From Stenotrophomonas maltophilia (lineage in GTDB: Bacteria; Pseudomonadota; Gammaproteobacteria; Xanthomonadales; Xanthomonadaceae), in NCBI RefSeq assembly GCF_004684085.1, contig NZ_SRHZ01000005.1, forward strand, positions 1 through 52,295: a stretch of DNA of 52,295 nt, written 5' to 3'. Positions 41,577 to 50,041 of this stretch are shown piece by piece. The notes beneath the pieces were generated by a model. That model had not been told where the DNA came from. It saw nothing but the letters and a program-made list of their open reading frames with translations, and did no database searches. Made by a program: the position numbers and the translations under genes. Every line of letters starts with the position of its first letter. Position 1 is the first letter of the stretch.

Positions 41577-42304
41577 GCGACTGGTTGTTCGACCTCGGCA
41601 ACTCGCGCTTCAAGTTCGCGCCGTTGCAGGGGGATCGTGCCGGTGACGTGCAGGCCTGGGCGCATGGCGCCGAAGGCATGGCCGGGCAGCCGCCGCACAG
41701 CCTGCCCAGCGGTACCACCGCGTTCGTAGCCAGCGTGGCCGCACCGTCGCTGACCAGCGCCATGCTGGACCAGCTGCAGCGTCGCTTCGAGCACGTGCAC
41801 GTGGTGCGCACCAGCGCCGAATGCGCCGGTGTGCGCATCGCCTATGCCAAGCCGGAAAAGTTCGGCGTCGATCGCTTCCTGGCCTTGCTGGCCGCCGCCA
41901 AGGCGCAGCGCCCGGTGCTGGTGGTCGGCGTGGGTACCGCATTGACGGTTGATCTGCTCGACGCCGACGGCCAGCACCACGGTGGCCGCATTTCCGCATC
42001 GCCCACCACCATGCGCGAAGCACTGCATGCCCGCGCGGTGCAGCTGCCGGCTACCGGCGGCGACTACAGCGAATTCGCCAACGACACCGCCGACGCACTG
42101 GCCTCCGGCTGCGATGGCGCCGCAGTGGCGTTGATCGAACGTAGCGCGCAGCAGGCGCATGCACTGCTGGGCGTGGCACCATCGCTGCTGGTGCACGGGG
42201 GCGGCGCTCCGGCGCTGATGCCGCTGCTGCCCGGCGCCGACTACCACCCCTCGCTGGTGCTGGATGGCCTCGCCCGCTGGGCGGTGCACCAGCCCGCAGG
42301 CTAG
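41573..42304 (+). CDS. coaX: Type III pantothenate kinase
   Basis: This 243-residue ASKHA-fold kinase phosphorylates pantothenate in the first step of coenzyme A synthesis. Motifs include the phosphate-binding DLGNSRFKF at the start, GVDRFLALLAA, and GVGTALTVDLL. Placement after birA, with a 4-base overlap, matches other xanthomonads and links biotin and CoA metabolism. Confidence 0.92.
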   Translation: MSDWLFDLGNSRFKFAPLQGDRAGDVQAWAHGAEGMAGQPPHSLPSGTTAFVASVAAPSLTSAMLDQLQRRFEHVHVVRTSAECAGVRIAYAKPEKFGVDRFLALLAAAKAQRPVLVVGVGTALTVDLLDADGQHHGGRISASPTTMREALHARAVQLPATGGDYSEFANDTADALASGCDGAAVALIERSAQQAHALLGVAPSLLVHGGGAPALMPLLPGADYHPSLVLDGLARWAVHQPAG

Positions 42305-42313
42305 TATCCGCGC

Positions 42314-43162
42314 ATGCTGACCCGTGCCCTGATCGTCGTACTGGCCATCCTCAATCTTGGCGTCGCCTGCTGGTGGCTGCTGCGCGATGCGCCGCAACCG
42401 CCTGCGCCCGCGCCGCAACCGGCCGGCGTGGCCGAGCTGCGCTGGGTGCCCGGTGGTGTGGATGCCGCTGCAGCCGCCGAAGCGGCCGCCGCCGCCCCGA
42501 CCGCGCCGCTGATGGAGCGCGAACCGGCTGAGAAGACGGCTGTGGCTGCCACGCCTGCGCCAGCCACGCCGGTCCAGCCGGAGGTCGCCAAGCCGCAGGT
42601 AGCTGAGGCTACGCCGGTTGCTGCTGCTGCCAAGCCGGTAACACCGCCTGCAGCGGCTCCGGCGCCGGAAAAGCCCGCAACCCCGCCCGTGGCTGCCGAA
42701 CCGCCGCGCTGCGTCGCGCTGGGTCCGTTCGCCGACCGCGCCGCCGCGACCAGTGCGCAAGGCAAGGCCGGCGCTGTGCTCAGCCAGGTGCGCCTGCGCG
42801 AACAGCCCGCTGCCAGCGGCAGCGCCCGTTTCCGGGTGATGCTGCCAGCCGCCGCCAGCCGCGACGAGGCTCAGGCCACGGTGAAGCGCATCGTCGCCGC
42901 CGGCCTGAGCGACTACTACATCATCAGCCAGGGCGAGGACATCAACGCCGTGGCGCTGGGCCAGTACCGCAACCGCGAAGGCGCCGAGCGCCGCATGGCG
43001 GCGGTGCAGGCCGCCGGCTTCCAGCCGCGCCTGGTGGCCAGCGGCGACGCTGGCCAGTGGTGGCTGGAAGGGCAGCTGGCGGCGGGCACGCAGCCGGCCC
43101 AGGCCCAGCAGCGCAGCGGCGCGGCACAGAGCCGGTCGCTGGAATGCACCCGGTTGCGCTAG
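42314..43162 (+). CDS. SPOR-domain membrane protein
   Basis: This 282-residue protein has an N-terminal membrane helix (residues 4-22), a long Pro/Ala-rich linker (30-130) and a C-terminal SPOR-like region (about 205-250; NAVALGQYRNREGAERRM). A partial first copy of that pattern appears at about 134 (CVALGPFADRAAA). SPOR domains bind peptidoglycan at division sites. It starts 9 bases after coaX, probably in the birA-coaX operon. Confidence 0.78.
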   Translation: MLTRALIVVLAILNLGVACWWLLRDAPQPPAPAPQPAGVAELRWVPGGVDAAAAAEAAAAAPTAPLMEREPAEKTAVAATPAPATPVQPEVAKPQVAEATPVAAAAKPVTPPAAAPAPEKPATPPVAAEPPRCVALGPFADRAAATSAQGKAGAVLSQVRLREQPAASGSARFRVMLPAAASRDEAQATVKRIVAAGLSDYYIISQGEDINAVALGQYRNREGAERRMAAVQAAGFQPRLVASGDAGQWWLEGQLAAGTQPAQAQQRSGAAQSRSLECTRLR

Positions 43163-43202
43163 AATCCCCGGACCGCGGCGCTGCCGCCGGTGATCCACCC
43201 AT

Positions 43203-43278
43203 GCCGCTTTAGCTCAGTTGGTAGAGCAACTGTCTTGTAAACAGTAGGTCATCCGTTCGATTCGGATAAGCGGCACCA
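43203..43278 (+). tRNA. tRNA-Thr (anticodon TGT)
   Basis: The 76-base gene has acceptor arms GCCGCTT/AAGCGGC, a D-loop with AGTTGGTAGA, an anticodon loop CTTGTAA with TGT at positions 34-36, a TTCGATTC T-loop and an encoded CCA. It reads ACA codons. A TAGAAT -10-like box is at 43160-43165. A terminator follows at 43322. Confidence 0.97.
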
Positions 43279-43321
43279 TTTTCGATCCCTTGGCATCCGC
43301 ACATGTCCACGGAGAACAATC

Positions 43322-43346
43322 AACCTGCTGCAATGGCGGGTTTTTT
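43322..43346 (+). terminator. Terminator after tRNA-Thr
   Basis: AACCTGC (43322-43328) pairs with GCGGGTT (43336-43342), including one T-G pair, and the T tract runs to 43346. It would end the tRNA transcript. Confidence 0.75.
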
Positions 43347-43389
43347 GTGCGTTGCCGTTCTGGGGAAGAATGGGAGCCTGCAGGCAAGT

Positions 43390-44175
43390 TCACCGTGGCG
43401 TCGCAATGCCCCTTTTGAGTTGATTGCAACGTTGGAGCATACGTTCGCCGGATTGCTCCTTGAGTTGAATGCTGCCATCAGCGAGAAGGGGATAGGTCTC
43501 GAGACGCACGCGATAGGCCGCTTGCGAAGACAGCTGCACTGCATCGTCGTCCGTGCCGATGGCGGCTCCAGGTAGCGAATCTTCTCGAACAACGCCATTC
43601 ACCTGAAGCTGTGCGCAGATGCCGGCATAGTAGGCGATGCGTTCATCAAGCGCCTGAGGGTGTCTTGTGGCATGACCTAGCGCATGGAATGTCTCGTGTG
43701 CGACCAGATCGACAAGGTTCGCAACCGTCCGTTCGCGGTCGTCATGTATCGAAGCCGCAAGTGCCAACGTCTTCCCACCCGAGAACGATCCAAAAGTACG
43801 CGACTGTATCGTCGCGGCGGTATCCGTTGGCGCGAGAAGGATCCGGTATCTGTTCGCCTTTGCTTCTATCCATGATTCGGAGAACTTTGCTGCTGCATCA
43901 ATGCGCTTGCAGGTATCTGCAGCGTCAACCTGTGATCCTGCAGCCATCATGAGCACGATTTCGTGCTGGGTATGCGTGCACTGAAACGATTCCAGAGGAG
44001 GCAAGCTTCTGCGCCCCGGAACAATGGACAGGGACCGGAAGTAGCGGAATGGCCCGAGAGGCGTGGACACCAGCTCGGTGTAGCCATCCGGCGGGATGCC
44101 TTGTGGCAATCCGATCGCTGTGGCGCAGCCTGCCAGGTGGGAGGTCGCGAATGCGGCGAGTACGACTCCTTTCAT
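43390..44175 (-). CDS. Lipoprotein with metallopeptidase-like HExxH motif
   Basis: This 261-residue protein has a lipoprotein signal with lipobox LAGC (Cys17). The zinc-type motif AHETFHALGH places His160, Glu161, His164 and His168, with Glu178 in QALDERIAYY nearby. Peptidase activity is therefore plausible, but the family is not recognised. The gene is visibly AT-richer than its surroundings. ATG 44175 has GGGAG upstream. It follows the 200-residue lipoprotein gene and may share its transcript, with a hairpin between. Confidence 0.65.
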   Translation of the reverse strand: MKGVVLAAFATSHLAGCATAIGLPQGIPPDGYTELVSTPLGPFRYFRSLSIVPGRRSLPPLESFQCTHTQHEIVLMMAAGSQVDAADTCKRIDAAAKFSESWIEAKANRYRILLAPTDTAATIQSRTFGSFSGGKTLALAASIHDDRERTVANLVDLVAHETFHALGHATRHPQALDERIAYYAGICAQLQVNGVVREDSLPGAAIGTDDDAVQLSSQAAYRVRLETYPLLADGSIQLKEQSGERMLQRCNQLKRGIATPR

Positions 44176-44190
44176 CGTTTCTCCCAAAGG

Positions 44191-44215
44191 TGCGGGTGCT
44201 TAAGGCGCACCCGCA
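44191..44215 (-). other. Hairpin between two lipoprotein genes
   Basis: TGCGGGTGC (44191-44199) pairs with GCACCCGCA (44207-44215), with loop TTAAGGC. No T tract follows on the minus strand, and the ribosome binding site of the next gene begins close by. It may process or attenuate the transcript rather than end it. Confidence 0.4.
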
Positions 44216-44229
44216 TCTCCTGTTGTTTA

Positions 44230-44832
44230 CTACATCTCCATGCACAAGTGCGGCGACGGGTGGTTGACACAATCCCGTCCTTCGAACTCCAGGTAGTAGC
44301 TCGCCTTGGTAATGCCCTCCTGTTTGGCTTGCCCAGCGATAACCTGCGGGCCATTACCGTATGCCGAATGGAAGGGGAGCAGGTCGTAGCTCAAGGCATC
44401 ACCATTACCCACATTGGCGTAAATCCAAGCATTCACGGCGTTTGGGTCTGCAACTCGGATCACTGTGCCTGTCCTGACCCATGAAAACGTCTGGGACGCG
44501 CTGATTGCGCCCGTAGCGACGTTCTTTACCCGAAGTACCGCATTGCCCGTGGCAGGATACGGTATGGTTGATCCGGATGTATCCAGCTCAAACGTCGCGG
44601 CATCTGGAAGCACGCTGAGAGACGACAGCAGGGAGTTGTAAATGCTCTTCTTCCCACCACCGTCCCCTTCCCAGATAACTTCCATACCCGCCTTGCACTC
44701 CCCGCCACCTGCTTGTTTTCCGCTGCACTCGCCATAAGCTCGAACACTCTTCAGATTGCAACCTGTGAACAGGAGTGCGCTTCCCAATGCGATAGTGGAG
44801 GCAGCCAATATGCTCTTGGAATTCATTCTCAT
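44230..44832 (-). CDS. Lipoprotein of unknown function
   Basis: This 200-residue protein has a lipoprotein signal with lipobox FTGC (Cys25). The mature chain shows two further Cys in ECSGKQAGGGEC, then Ser/Gly-rich and beta-type segments (ATFELDTSGSTIPYPATGN) and ends CVNHPSPHLCMEM. No family is recognised. AGGAG upstream supports ATG 44832. A palindrome at 44872 lies 40 bases upstream. Base composition resembles the next lipoprotein gene, which suggests the two arrived together. Confidence 0.6.
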   Translation of the reverse strand: MRMNSKSILAASTIALGSALLFTGCNLKSVRAYGECSGKQAGGGECKAGMEVIWEGDGGGKKSIYNSLLSSLSVLPDAATFELDTSGSTIPYPATGNAVLRVKNVATGAISASQTFSWVRTGTVIRVADPNAVNAWIYANVGNGDALSYDLLPFHSAYGNGPQVIAGQAKQEGITKASYYLEFEGRDCVNHPSPHLCMEM

Positions 44833-44871
44833 GCTAGATCTCTCCTTGGTCTAGAAGGATGCGTGGTGCAC

Positions 44872-44889
44872 CGTGGTTTCGAAACCACG
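44872..44889. promoter_or_regulatory. 18-base perfect palindrome upstream of the lipoprotein pair
   Basis: CGTGGTTTCGAAACCACG is a perfect 18-base palindrome without a spacer, 40 bases upstream of the first lipoprotein gene. Symmetric sites of this kind are often dimeric repressor operators. It also has hairpin potential. Confidence 0.45.
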
Positions 44890-45060
44890 CGGAGCAGTTG
44901 ACATGAGATCGGCAGGGATAGACGTGACTTCGGTCTTGGTATTTAGTATCCGTCGGTGTCGTCGAGTATCACCCTCGGTAATGAGTCGTGCGTGTGCGAG
45001 TGCAAGGAAACATTCCACAACGAAGTAGAATCCGGGCGTTTGTGCGGATGCTCTCGCCAG

Positions 45061-45465
45061 CTACCTCCCACCCACCTGCAGCGCCACATACTCCGCCAGC
45101 CCCCGGCAGGCCAGCATCAGCCCTTCGCGCGTGCCATCGCCGATATCGTCTTTCTCTTCCCCGTCCACGCGCACGCGCTCTGCGGCGTGGTACAGCTCCA
45201 GCAGCGATACCAGGCCCACCGCGGCGCGATCCCTGCGTGCGGCGGCCACGGCGTCGCCAGGTGTGCCTGCCGGCCCCTGCCACGGCTGTCCATCGGCGGC
45301 GTCACCGGCCTGGATGCGCTGCAGGCAGCCGGGCAGGTTGATCGGCGCGGGCGCCTCGTTGGCGGCAGCGAAGGCGGCTTCCAACGGCTGCGCCAGTTCA
45401 GGCGGCAGGCGCAGGGCGGCCTCGCCGAGAGTGGCAGTCAGGTACGGATGGCGGGATTTGGACAT
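45061..45465 (-). CDS. Hypothetical cytoplasmic protein
   Basis: This 134-residue protein has no signal peptide or membrane segment. It opens MSKSRHPYLTATLGEAAL and is predicted to be mostly helical and Ala/Arg-rich, with a late acidic stretch (VDGEEKDDIGDGTREG). No motif is recognised. I chose ATG 45465; a longer frame from 45570 adds Pro/Cys-rich residues. Confidence 0.55.
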   Translation of the reverse strand: MSKSRHPYLTATLGEAALRLPPELAQPLEAAFAAANEAPAPINLPGCLQRIQAGDAADGQPWQGPAGTPGDAVAAARRDRAAVGLVSLLELYHAAERVRVDGEEKDDIGDGTREGLMLACRGLAEYVALQVGGR

Positions 45466-46060
45466 GCGGGCATCCTCGGCAGGAACAGAGGTGCCACCGC
45501 AGAAGGGTGGCGGGCGATGCGTGGCTTCCAAGACCGGAAATCGATGAGCCGGTGGGCACGGGGCCCCCACGCACCGCCCGCCGTCGATCGGCGAACGGAT
45601 TGCCAGCCGGCGCCGCTCTTGGGAAGACGGCGCCGGCTGGCAAGCGTATACAGCTTCGATTAAACGGGCTTGGAAGTCCCGGCCACCTTTGCAGGTGGCG
45701 ATTCATCATGCGCACGTGAAATCACTGCCCGCCAGTCGTTTGTTTCGATGGCATCGGGTGATCTGAAAGGAAAAATGAATTATCGCGATTGGCCTGTTTC
45801 GAGCATCGCAATGCCAGAAGCGACATATCGCGCGGGGCTGCAACCAACGACGAATCCTGGTGCGTCATTGCTGTCGCACGGCCCTTCATGGCCCAGGAAG
45901 TAAAGCTGGCTTAACTTCCCCGACAGGGCTTCTTGAACACCCTACCAGACATGAATCCCCACGCGCGCCACCCGGATCTTGATATTCCTCACGGACAGCC
46001 CGCTACACCTCACCGCATACTGCCGCCACACGCCCACCTGGGCCCCTTCGGGATCCGCAC
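45466..46060. other. Gene-free stretch with a long hairpin
   Basis: No supported gene is present. A 77-codon open frame at 45670-45903 has no recognisable features and is probably chance. The main structure is the hairpin at 45600-45643. The right half, about 45720-45930, is visibly AT-richer. Confidence 0.5.
45600..45643. repeat. Long GC-rich inverted repeat
   Basis: TTGCCAGCCGGCGCCG (45600-45615) pairs perfectly over 16 bp with 45628-45643; the loop is CTCTTGGGAAGA. No T tract follows. It is not a GTAG REP. Confidence 0.6.
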
Positions 46061-46831
46061 ATGCGTCGCCACGCCCTGTCGCTCACCGTCGCACTGGTAT
46101 CCACCGCTTTCGTGGCCCCGGCCATGGCTGCGGTGCCGTTCTTCAACGCCAGCTGCCCGGGCGGCATCGATGTGCACGCCGACGAAGGCGGGCCGGTCTA
46201 CGTGCAGGGCCGCGAGGCCACGCTGAAACGCTTCAACGACCGCTATTTCGAAGCACGCGATGCGAATACCGGCATCACGCTGTCGATCAGCAGCAGCGAG
46301 GACGGCACGCCGCAGATCAGCTACACCGGCCGAGGCGGCGCCAATGGCATCTGCCAAGTCAGTGTCGGCGGAGCGCCCGCACCGTCTGAACATCGCGAAC
46401 ACCGTCGCCACGATGACGACAACGACGCGGCGCTGCCGCGCGAAGTCACCTGCGAATCCACCGGCCAGCAGCAGGTGTCGTGCGACATGGAGACCCGTGG
46501 CAACGTGGAAATCGTGCGCCAGCTCAGCCACACCCGCTGCGAACAAGGCCAGAACTGGGGCCTGTCGCGGCATTCGGTGTGGGTGAATGGTGGCTGCCGT
46601 GCGGTGTTCCGCAATGTGTCAAAGGCGGCCAACAGCGCGCCGCCGGGCGATACCGCGCTGGGTTCCTGCAACATGCGCAAGGGTGCGCAGGGCACGCTGG
46701 TGACCCAGCTACCGGTGGGCAGCGATTATCAGGAGTTGATCATCGATTATCCCGATGGCCGCTTCCTGTGCATGATGCGCAACAACGGCCAGGTGCAGAG
46801 CGTAATGCCCGTTCGCCGCCGCGGCGGTTGA
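46061..46831 (+). CDS. Secreted DUF3011 protein
   Basis: This 256-residue protein has a signal peptide (residues 1-22, FVAPAMAAVP). The middle is an acidic/basic linker (HREHRRHDDDND), and the second half carries the DUF3011 pattern VTCEST, NVEIVRQLSHTRC, NWGLSRHSVWVNGGCRAVF. The function of the family is unknown. Several Cys probably form disulfides in the periplasm. The start is ATG 46061. Confidence 0.78.
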   Translation: MRRHALSLTVALVSTAFVAPAMAAVPFFNASCPGGIDVHADEGGPVYVQGREATLKRFNDRYFEARDANTGITLSISSSEDGTPQISYTGRGGANGICQVSVGGAPAPSEHREHRRHDDDNDAALPREVTCESTGQQQVSCDMETRGNVEIVRQLSHTRCEQGQNWGLSRHSVWVNGGCRAVFRNVSKAANSAPPGDTALGSCNMRKGAQGTLVTQLPVGSDYQELIIDYPDGRFLCMMRNNGQVQSVMPVRRRGG

Positions 46832-46889
46832 GTTCGTCGCGTCAGCGGCCGTATGGTGGCGGCCCATACACCCGTCTGGTGGCACCTCC

Positions 46890-47834
46890 ATGTCCCATCT
46901 TCTGGCCAAAGCAGCTGAGAAGCAGGATCTCGACCGAATCGACGCGTTGCTGGATGAGGGTGCCGATATCGAGTGGCAGCACAAGGGCACCGGGCGCACC
47001 CCGCTGCTATCGGCTGTGATCGACGGAAAGGCTGACTCGGTGGCGCGGTTACTGGACCGTGGCGCCAACATCCAGCACGCCTGCGCTGCACTGGGTTACA
47101 CCGCGCTGGGTTGGGCTGCCAACGCAGGCGATACGGAAATCGGACGCGTGCTGATCGCCCGCGGCGCATTGCTGGATGTTGCTTCGCCGGAATCGAAGTA
47201 CACGCCGCTGATGTTGGCGTCTTCGGGCGGCCATCTGGCGATGGTCGAACTGTTGCTGGATAGTGGAGCTGCCGTCGCACCGTTGAACTTCGAGGGGCGA
47301 AACGCACTGGCAATTGCCGATGCCCGCAAGCACGAAGACGTAGTGGCGCGTTTGAAGTTGGCGGGGGCGCAGTTGCCACCGACGTTGATAGAGGCGCCGG
47401 CGCTTGAGTGGCCCGAGCCAGACGCCGAAGGTGAACCCGCCTCAGTGGTGCGTGGCTATTTGTTGGCCTATTACGAATGGGAAACGCGTGGCTACAAGGA
47501 TTCCCGGTCTGGTGGCAACCTTCTGCGAAGCTCTGGCTTCCAGCAGGAGAAAGCGGATATTTTGACAGCCTGGTGCACCGACCGCCAACGCGTGTACTCG
47601 ACTGGAATTTCAGTCGGGAGCCCCCGACGGTATGTGCCGGATGACCTACTGGTAGCAGTTGCGAAGCTTGGGACCTCGAAGGCGGAAGTGCTGGTACGCG
47701 ACGATCCTCAGAAGTCGAGTTCCTTGCGTTACGAGCACTTGTTCGTACTCAAACGCGTGGGTAGACAGTGGCGTATCGACGTGTTGAAAGGGCGCCCGTT
47801 CCGAGTTGAAAAGTGGTCGTCGGCTATTCTTTGA
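46890..47834 (+). CDS. Ankyrin repeat protein with NTF2-like C-terminal domain
   Basis: This 314-residue cytoplasmic protein has about four ankyrin repeats (residues 1-155), for example GRTPLLSAVIDGKADSVARL and YTPLMLASSGGHLAMVELLL. After a Pro/Glu linker, the C-terminal part (about 175-314) has the look of an NTF2-fold immunity domain: VVRGYLLAYYEWETRGY, RRYVPDDLL, YEHLFVLKRV, WRIDVL. The domain call rests on resemblance only. No toxin gene is adjacent. The tail looks AT-richer than the ankyrin part. Confidence 0.7.
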   Translation: MSHLLAKAAEKQDLDRIDALLDEGADIEWQHKGTGRTPLLSAVIDGKADSVARLLDRGANIQHACAALGYTALGWAANAGDTEIGRVLIARGALLDVASPESKYTPLMLASSGGHLAMVELLLDSGAAVAPLNFEGRNALAIADARKHEDVVARLKLAGAQLPPTLIEAPALEWPEPDAEGEPASVVRGYLLAYYEWETRGYKDSRSGGNLLRSSGFQQEKADILTAWCTDRQRVYSTGISVGSPRRYVPDDLLVAVAKLGTSKAEVLVRDDPQKSSSLRYEHLFVLKRVGRQWRIDVLKGRPFRVEKWSSAIL

Positions 47835-47849
47835 CTGCAACTTTCAATG

Positions 47850-48197
47850 TCAGCCGCCGCTCTTCTGCAGCAACACCCACGCCAGCATCAGGGCGAACAT
47901 GCCGACGACGGTCAGGCCGAACCACAGCGCGGCCACCTTCACGTTGCCAATCAACGCCGTCAGCATCCGCTGCGGCTCACTCTTCAGGATCGGGTATTCA
48001 GCGTGTGCCTTGCGTACACGCTGCCAACCCAGCCCAAGGAACACCAGGATAGAGAGGGGCGCCATCAGGCAGGCCGTCTGGATTAGCCAGCCGTTCGGCG
48101 ACACATCGACCGTACCGTTCAACCAGAGCGCGAAAATCGCGATCGGCAGCGCCACGGTGAAAAAGCGTGGCCACGCGGTATTGATGAAGGGCGACAT
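47850..48197 (-). CDS. Small orphan membrane protein
   Basis: This 115-residue protein has about three hydrophobic segments (near residues 9-27, 37-57 and 86-108). A basic loop (WQRVRKAHAEYP) separates the last two. No family is recognised. It converges with the ankyrin gene, with 15 bases between the stops. ATG 48197 avoids a longer N-terminal extension from 48239 that is unlikely to be real. Confidence 0.55.
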   Translation of the reverse strand: MSPFINTAWPRFFTVALPIAIFALWLNGTVDVSPNGWLIQTACLMAPLSILVFLGLGWQRVRKAHAEYPILKSEPQRMLTALIGNVKVAALWFGLTVVGMFALMLAWVLLQKSGG

Positions 48198-48326
48198 CGC
48201 AATCTTCCATGAAGGGCGGTTGGGCCCGCGCGGCATCATGCCATGCGGTTGCCCTGCTGCACCGCCGCGAGTGGTGTCACACAGCTCTGGCTAGACTGTG
48301 CTTCTTTTTCCGCGCAGGAGGCACCC

Positions 48327-49247
48327 ATGGCCCATCCCATCTCCGTATCCCTGATTGGCGTTCCCACCGATGTAGGTGCGGGCCATCGCGGTGCACGGCT
48401 GGGGCCGGAAGCGCTGCGCGTGGCTGGCCTGCCGGAGGCACTGGAGGCGCGCGGCGTGGACGTGCGCGACCTGGGCAACCTGGATGGTCCGCGCAACCCG
48501 TGGACCGCGCCGGTGGAAGGCTACCGCCACCTGGATGAAGTGGTGGCGTGGAACCATGCGCTGATGGAAGCCAGCTATGCCGAACTGCAGGCCGGCCGCA
48601 TGCCGATCATGCTCGGTGGCGACCACTGCCTGGGCATCGGTTCGATCACTGCGGTGGCGCGCTGGTGCCGCGAGCAGGGCAAGACCCTGCGCGTGCTGTG
48701 GCTGGATGCGCATTCCGATTTCAACACCAGCGATGTCACGCCTTCGGGCAACATCCATGGCATGCCGGTGGCCTGCCTGTGCGGCCTCGGCCCGGATGCG
48801 TTGACCCGCCTCGGTGGCACCGTGCCGGCGATCACCCCGGCGCAGATGCACCAGATCGGCATCCGTTCGGTGGACCCGGAAGAGAAGCGCCTGATCAAGA
48901 CCCACAAGGTGGATGTCTATGACATGCGCTACATCGACGAGAACGGCATGAAGCGCACGGTGGAAGCCGCGCTGGCCGGCATCGACGAGAACACCCACCT
49001 GCATGTCAGCTTCGATGTCGACTTCCTCGACCCCAGCATCGCGCCGGGCGTGGGCACCACCGTGCCGGGCGGGGTGAACTACCGCGAGGCGCAGCTGGTG
49101 ATGGAGATGATTGCCGACACCGGGCGCATGGGGTCGCTGGACATCGTCGAGCTCAACCCCTTGTTGGACAAGCAGAATGCCACCGCTGAGCTGGCCGTGG
49201 ACCTGGTCGAAAGCCTGTTCGGCAAGTCCACCCTGATGCGTGATTGA
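48327..49247 (+). CDS. rocF: Arginase
   Basis: This 306-residue manganese enzyme hydrolyses arginine to ornithine and urea. Metal ligands are in GGDHCLGIGS (His100), WLDAHSDFNT (Asp127, His129, Asp131) and SFDVDFLDPS. The proximal AGGAGG supports ATG 48327, and TAGACT at 48292-48297 may be the -10 box. No other arginine genes are adjacent. Confidence 0.92.
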   Translation: MAHPISVSLIGVPTDVGAGHRGARLGPEALRVAGLPEALEARGVDVRDLGNLDGPRNPWTAPVEGYRHLDEVVAWNHALMEASYAELQAGRMPIMLGGDHCLGIGSITAVARWCREQGKTLRVLWLDAHSDFNTSDVTPSGNIHGMPVACLCGLGPDALTRLGGTVPAITPAQMHQIGIRSVDPEEKRLIKTHKVDVYDMRYIDENGMKRTVEAALAGIDENTHLHVSFDVDFLDPSIAPGVGTTVPGGVNYREAQLVMEMIADTGRMGSLDIVELNPLLDKQNATAELAVDLVESLFGKSTLMRD

Positions 49248-49257
49248 GGCCCCGGCC

Positions 49258-49280
49258 TGAACGGATCGGTGATCCGTTCA
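49258..49280 (+). terminator. Hairpin after arginase gene
   Basis: TGAACGGATC (49258-49267) pairs perfectly with GATCCGTTCA (49271-49280) around a 3-base loop. There is no T tract, so termination is uncertain. Confidence 0.4.
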
Positions 49281-49407
49281 CACGCGCTCCACGCCACTCC
49301 CGCCAGATTGCACCTCACGCGGCGGTGGTGGCGTTGGCCTCTCCCGCCGAGCGAAAGAATCCCATCCGCGAATGAAGCGGTGTAGCGGCAAACCCAAGGA
49401 GAAGCCC

Positions 49408-49545
49408 ATGAAGCGCGTAGTTGCCCTGATGCTGTTGTCGATGTTCTCGGTGGCCCTGCTGGCCGGTTGCAACACCATTGCCGGTGCCGGCAAGGACGTG
49501 CAGAAGGCGGGCGAGAAGGTCGAGGACACCGCGAAGGGCCGTTGA
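49408..49545 (+). CDS. Entericidin-family small lipoprotein
   Basis: This 45-residue protein has an N-terminal lipoprotein signal with lipobox LLAGC (Cys21). The mature part is GAGKDVQKAGEKVEDTAKGR, the typical entericidin A/B pattern of amphipathic charged repeats. Entericidins are stress-linked small lipoproteins, reported as toxin/antidote in E. coli; here only one copy is visible. AAGGAGAAG precedes the ATG. A strong terminator follows. Confidence 0.85.
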   Translation: MKRVVALMLLSMFSVALLAGCNTIAGAGKDVQKAGEKVEDTAKGR

Positions 49546-49567
49546 GCCCTGCACGGAACGGAAAGCG

Positions 49568-49597
49568 AAAAGGCCGGGGACATCCCCGGCCTTTTTT
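49568..49597 (+). terminator. Terminator of the entericidin gene
   Basis: AAGGCCGGGG (49570-49579) pairs perfectly with CCCCGGCCTT (49584-49593) around ACAT, and T continues to 49597. Confidence 0.9.
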
Positions 49598-49747
49598 GTG
49601 CGCGCCTCTTCCGCGTGACTGTCGAAGCGGAGTGAACCATTCAAGCAGGTGAGCGCGCATTTCATTGCGGGTTGACCGGTGCTCAACAGCCACTGCGCGA
49701 AGCTGGAGCCACGGTAAGAACGCCGTTGCAACCAAGGACTCCCAGCA

Positions 49748-49969
49748 ATGAACAAAGACATCATTTCCGGCAAGTGGTCGCAGCTGAAGGGCAAGGCCCA
49801 GGCCAAGTGGGGCGATCTGACCAACGACGACTTCGATGTGGCCGAAGGCAATGCCGAGTATCTGGCCGGTCGCCTGCAGGAACGTTATGGCTGGGCCAAG
49901 GACCGCGCCGAGAAGGAAGTCCGTGATTTCCAGGACAGCGTGAGCAAGGACTACCCGGACTACAAGTAA
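49748..49969 (+). CDS. CsbD-family stress protein
   Basis: This 73-residue protein matches Csb[49 protein letters not shown]. Members are stress-induced in many bacteria; molecular function is unclear. It sits after the entericidin gene, and both are typical stress genes, but a terminator separates them. Confidence 0.9.
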   Translation: MNKDIISGKWSQLKGKAQAKWGDLTNDDFDVAEGNAEYLAGRLQERYGWAKDRAEKEVRDFQDSVSKDYPDYK

Positions 49970-49985
49970 GCGCTACGGTTTCCCC

Positions 49986-50030
49986 CACAACACGACGCCC
50001 GCACCGTGAGGTTGCGGGCGTTGTGCTGTG
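49986..50030. terminator. Bidirectional terminator-like hairpin
   Basis: An 18-position stem (49986-50003 against 50013-50030) with one mismatch and one G-T pair, and a 9-base loop. It lies between the converging csbD and orphan secreted genes. No strong T tract is seen on either side. Confidence 0.5.
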
Positions 50031-50041
50031 TGTACGGGCGA

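Noticed and set aside
43203..45000. Integrative element at tRNA-Thr
   Set aside because: No integrase and no visible duplication of the tRNA 3' end in the neighbouring block.
45670..45903. 77-codon open frame
   Set aside because: No ribosome binding site of note, no recognisable composition and no conserved motif; probably chance.
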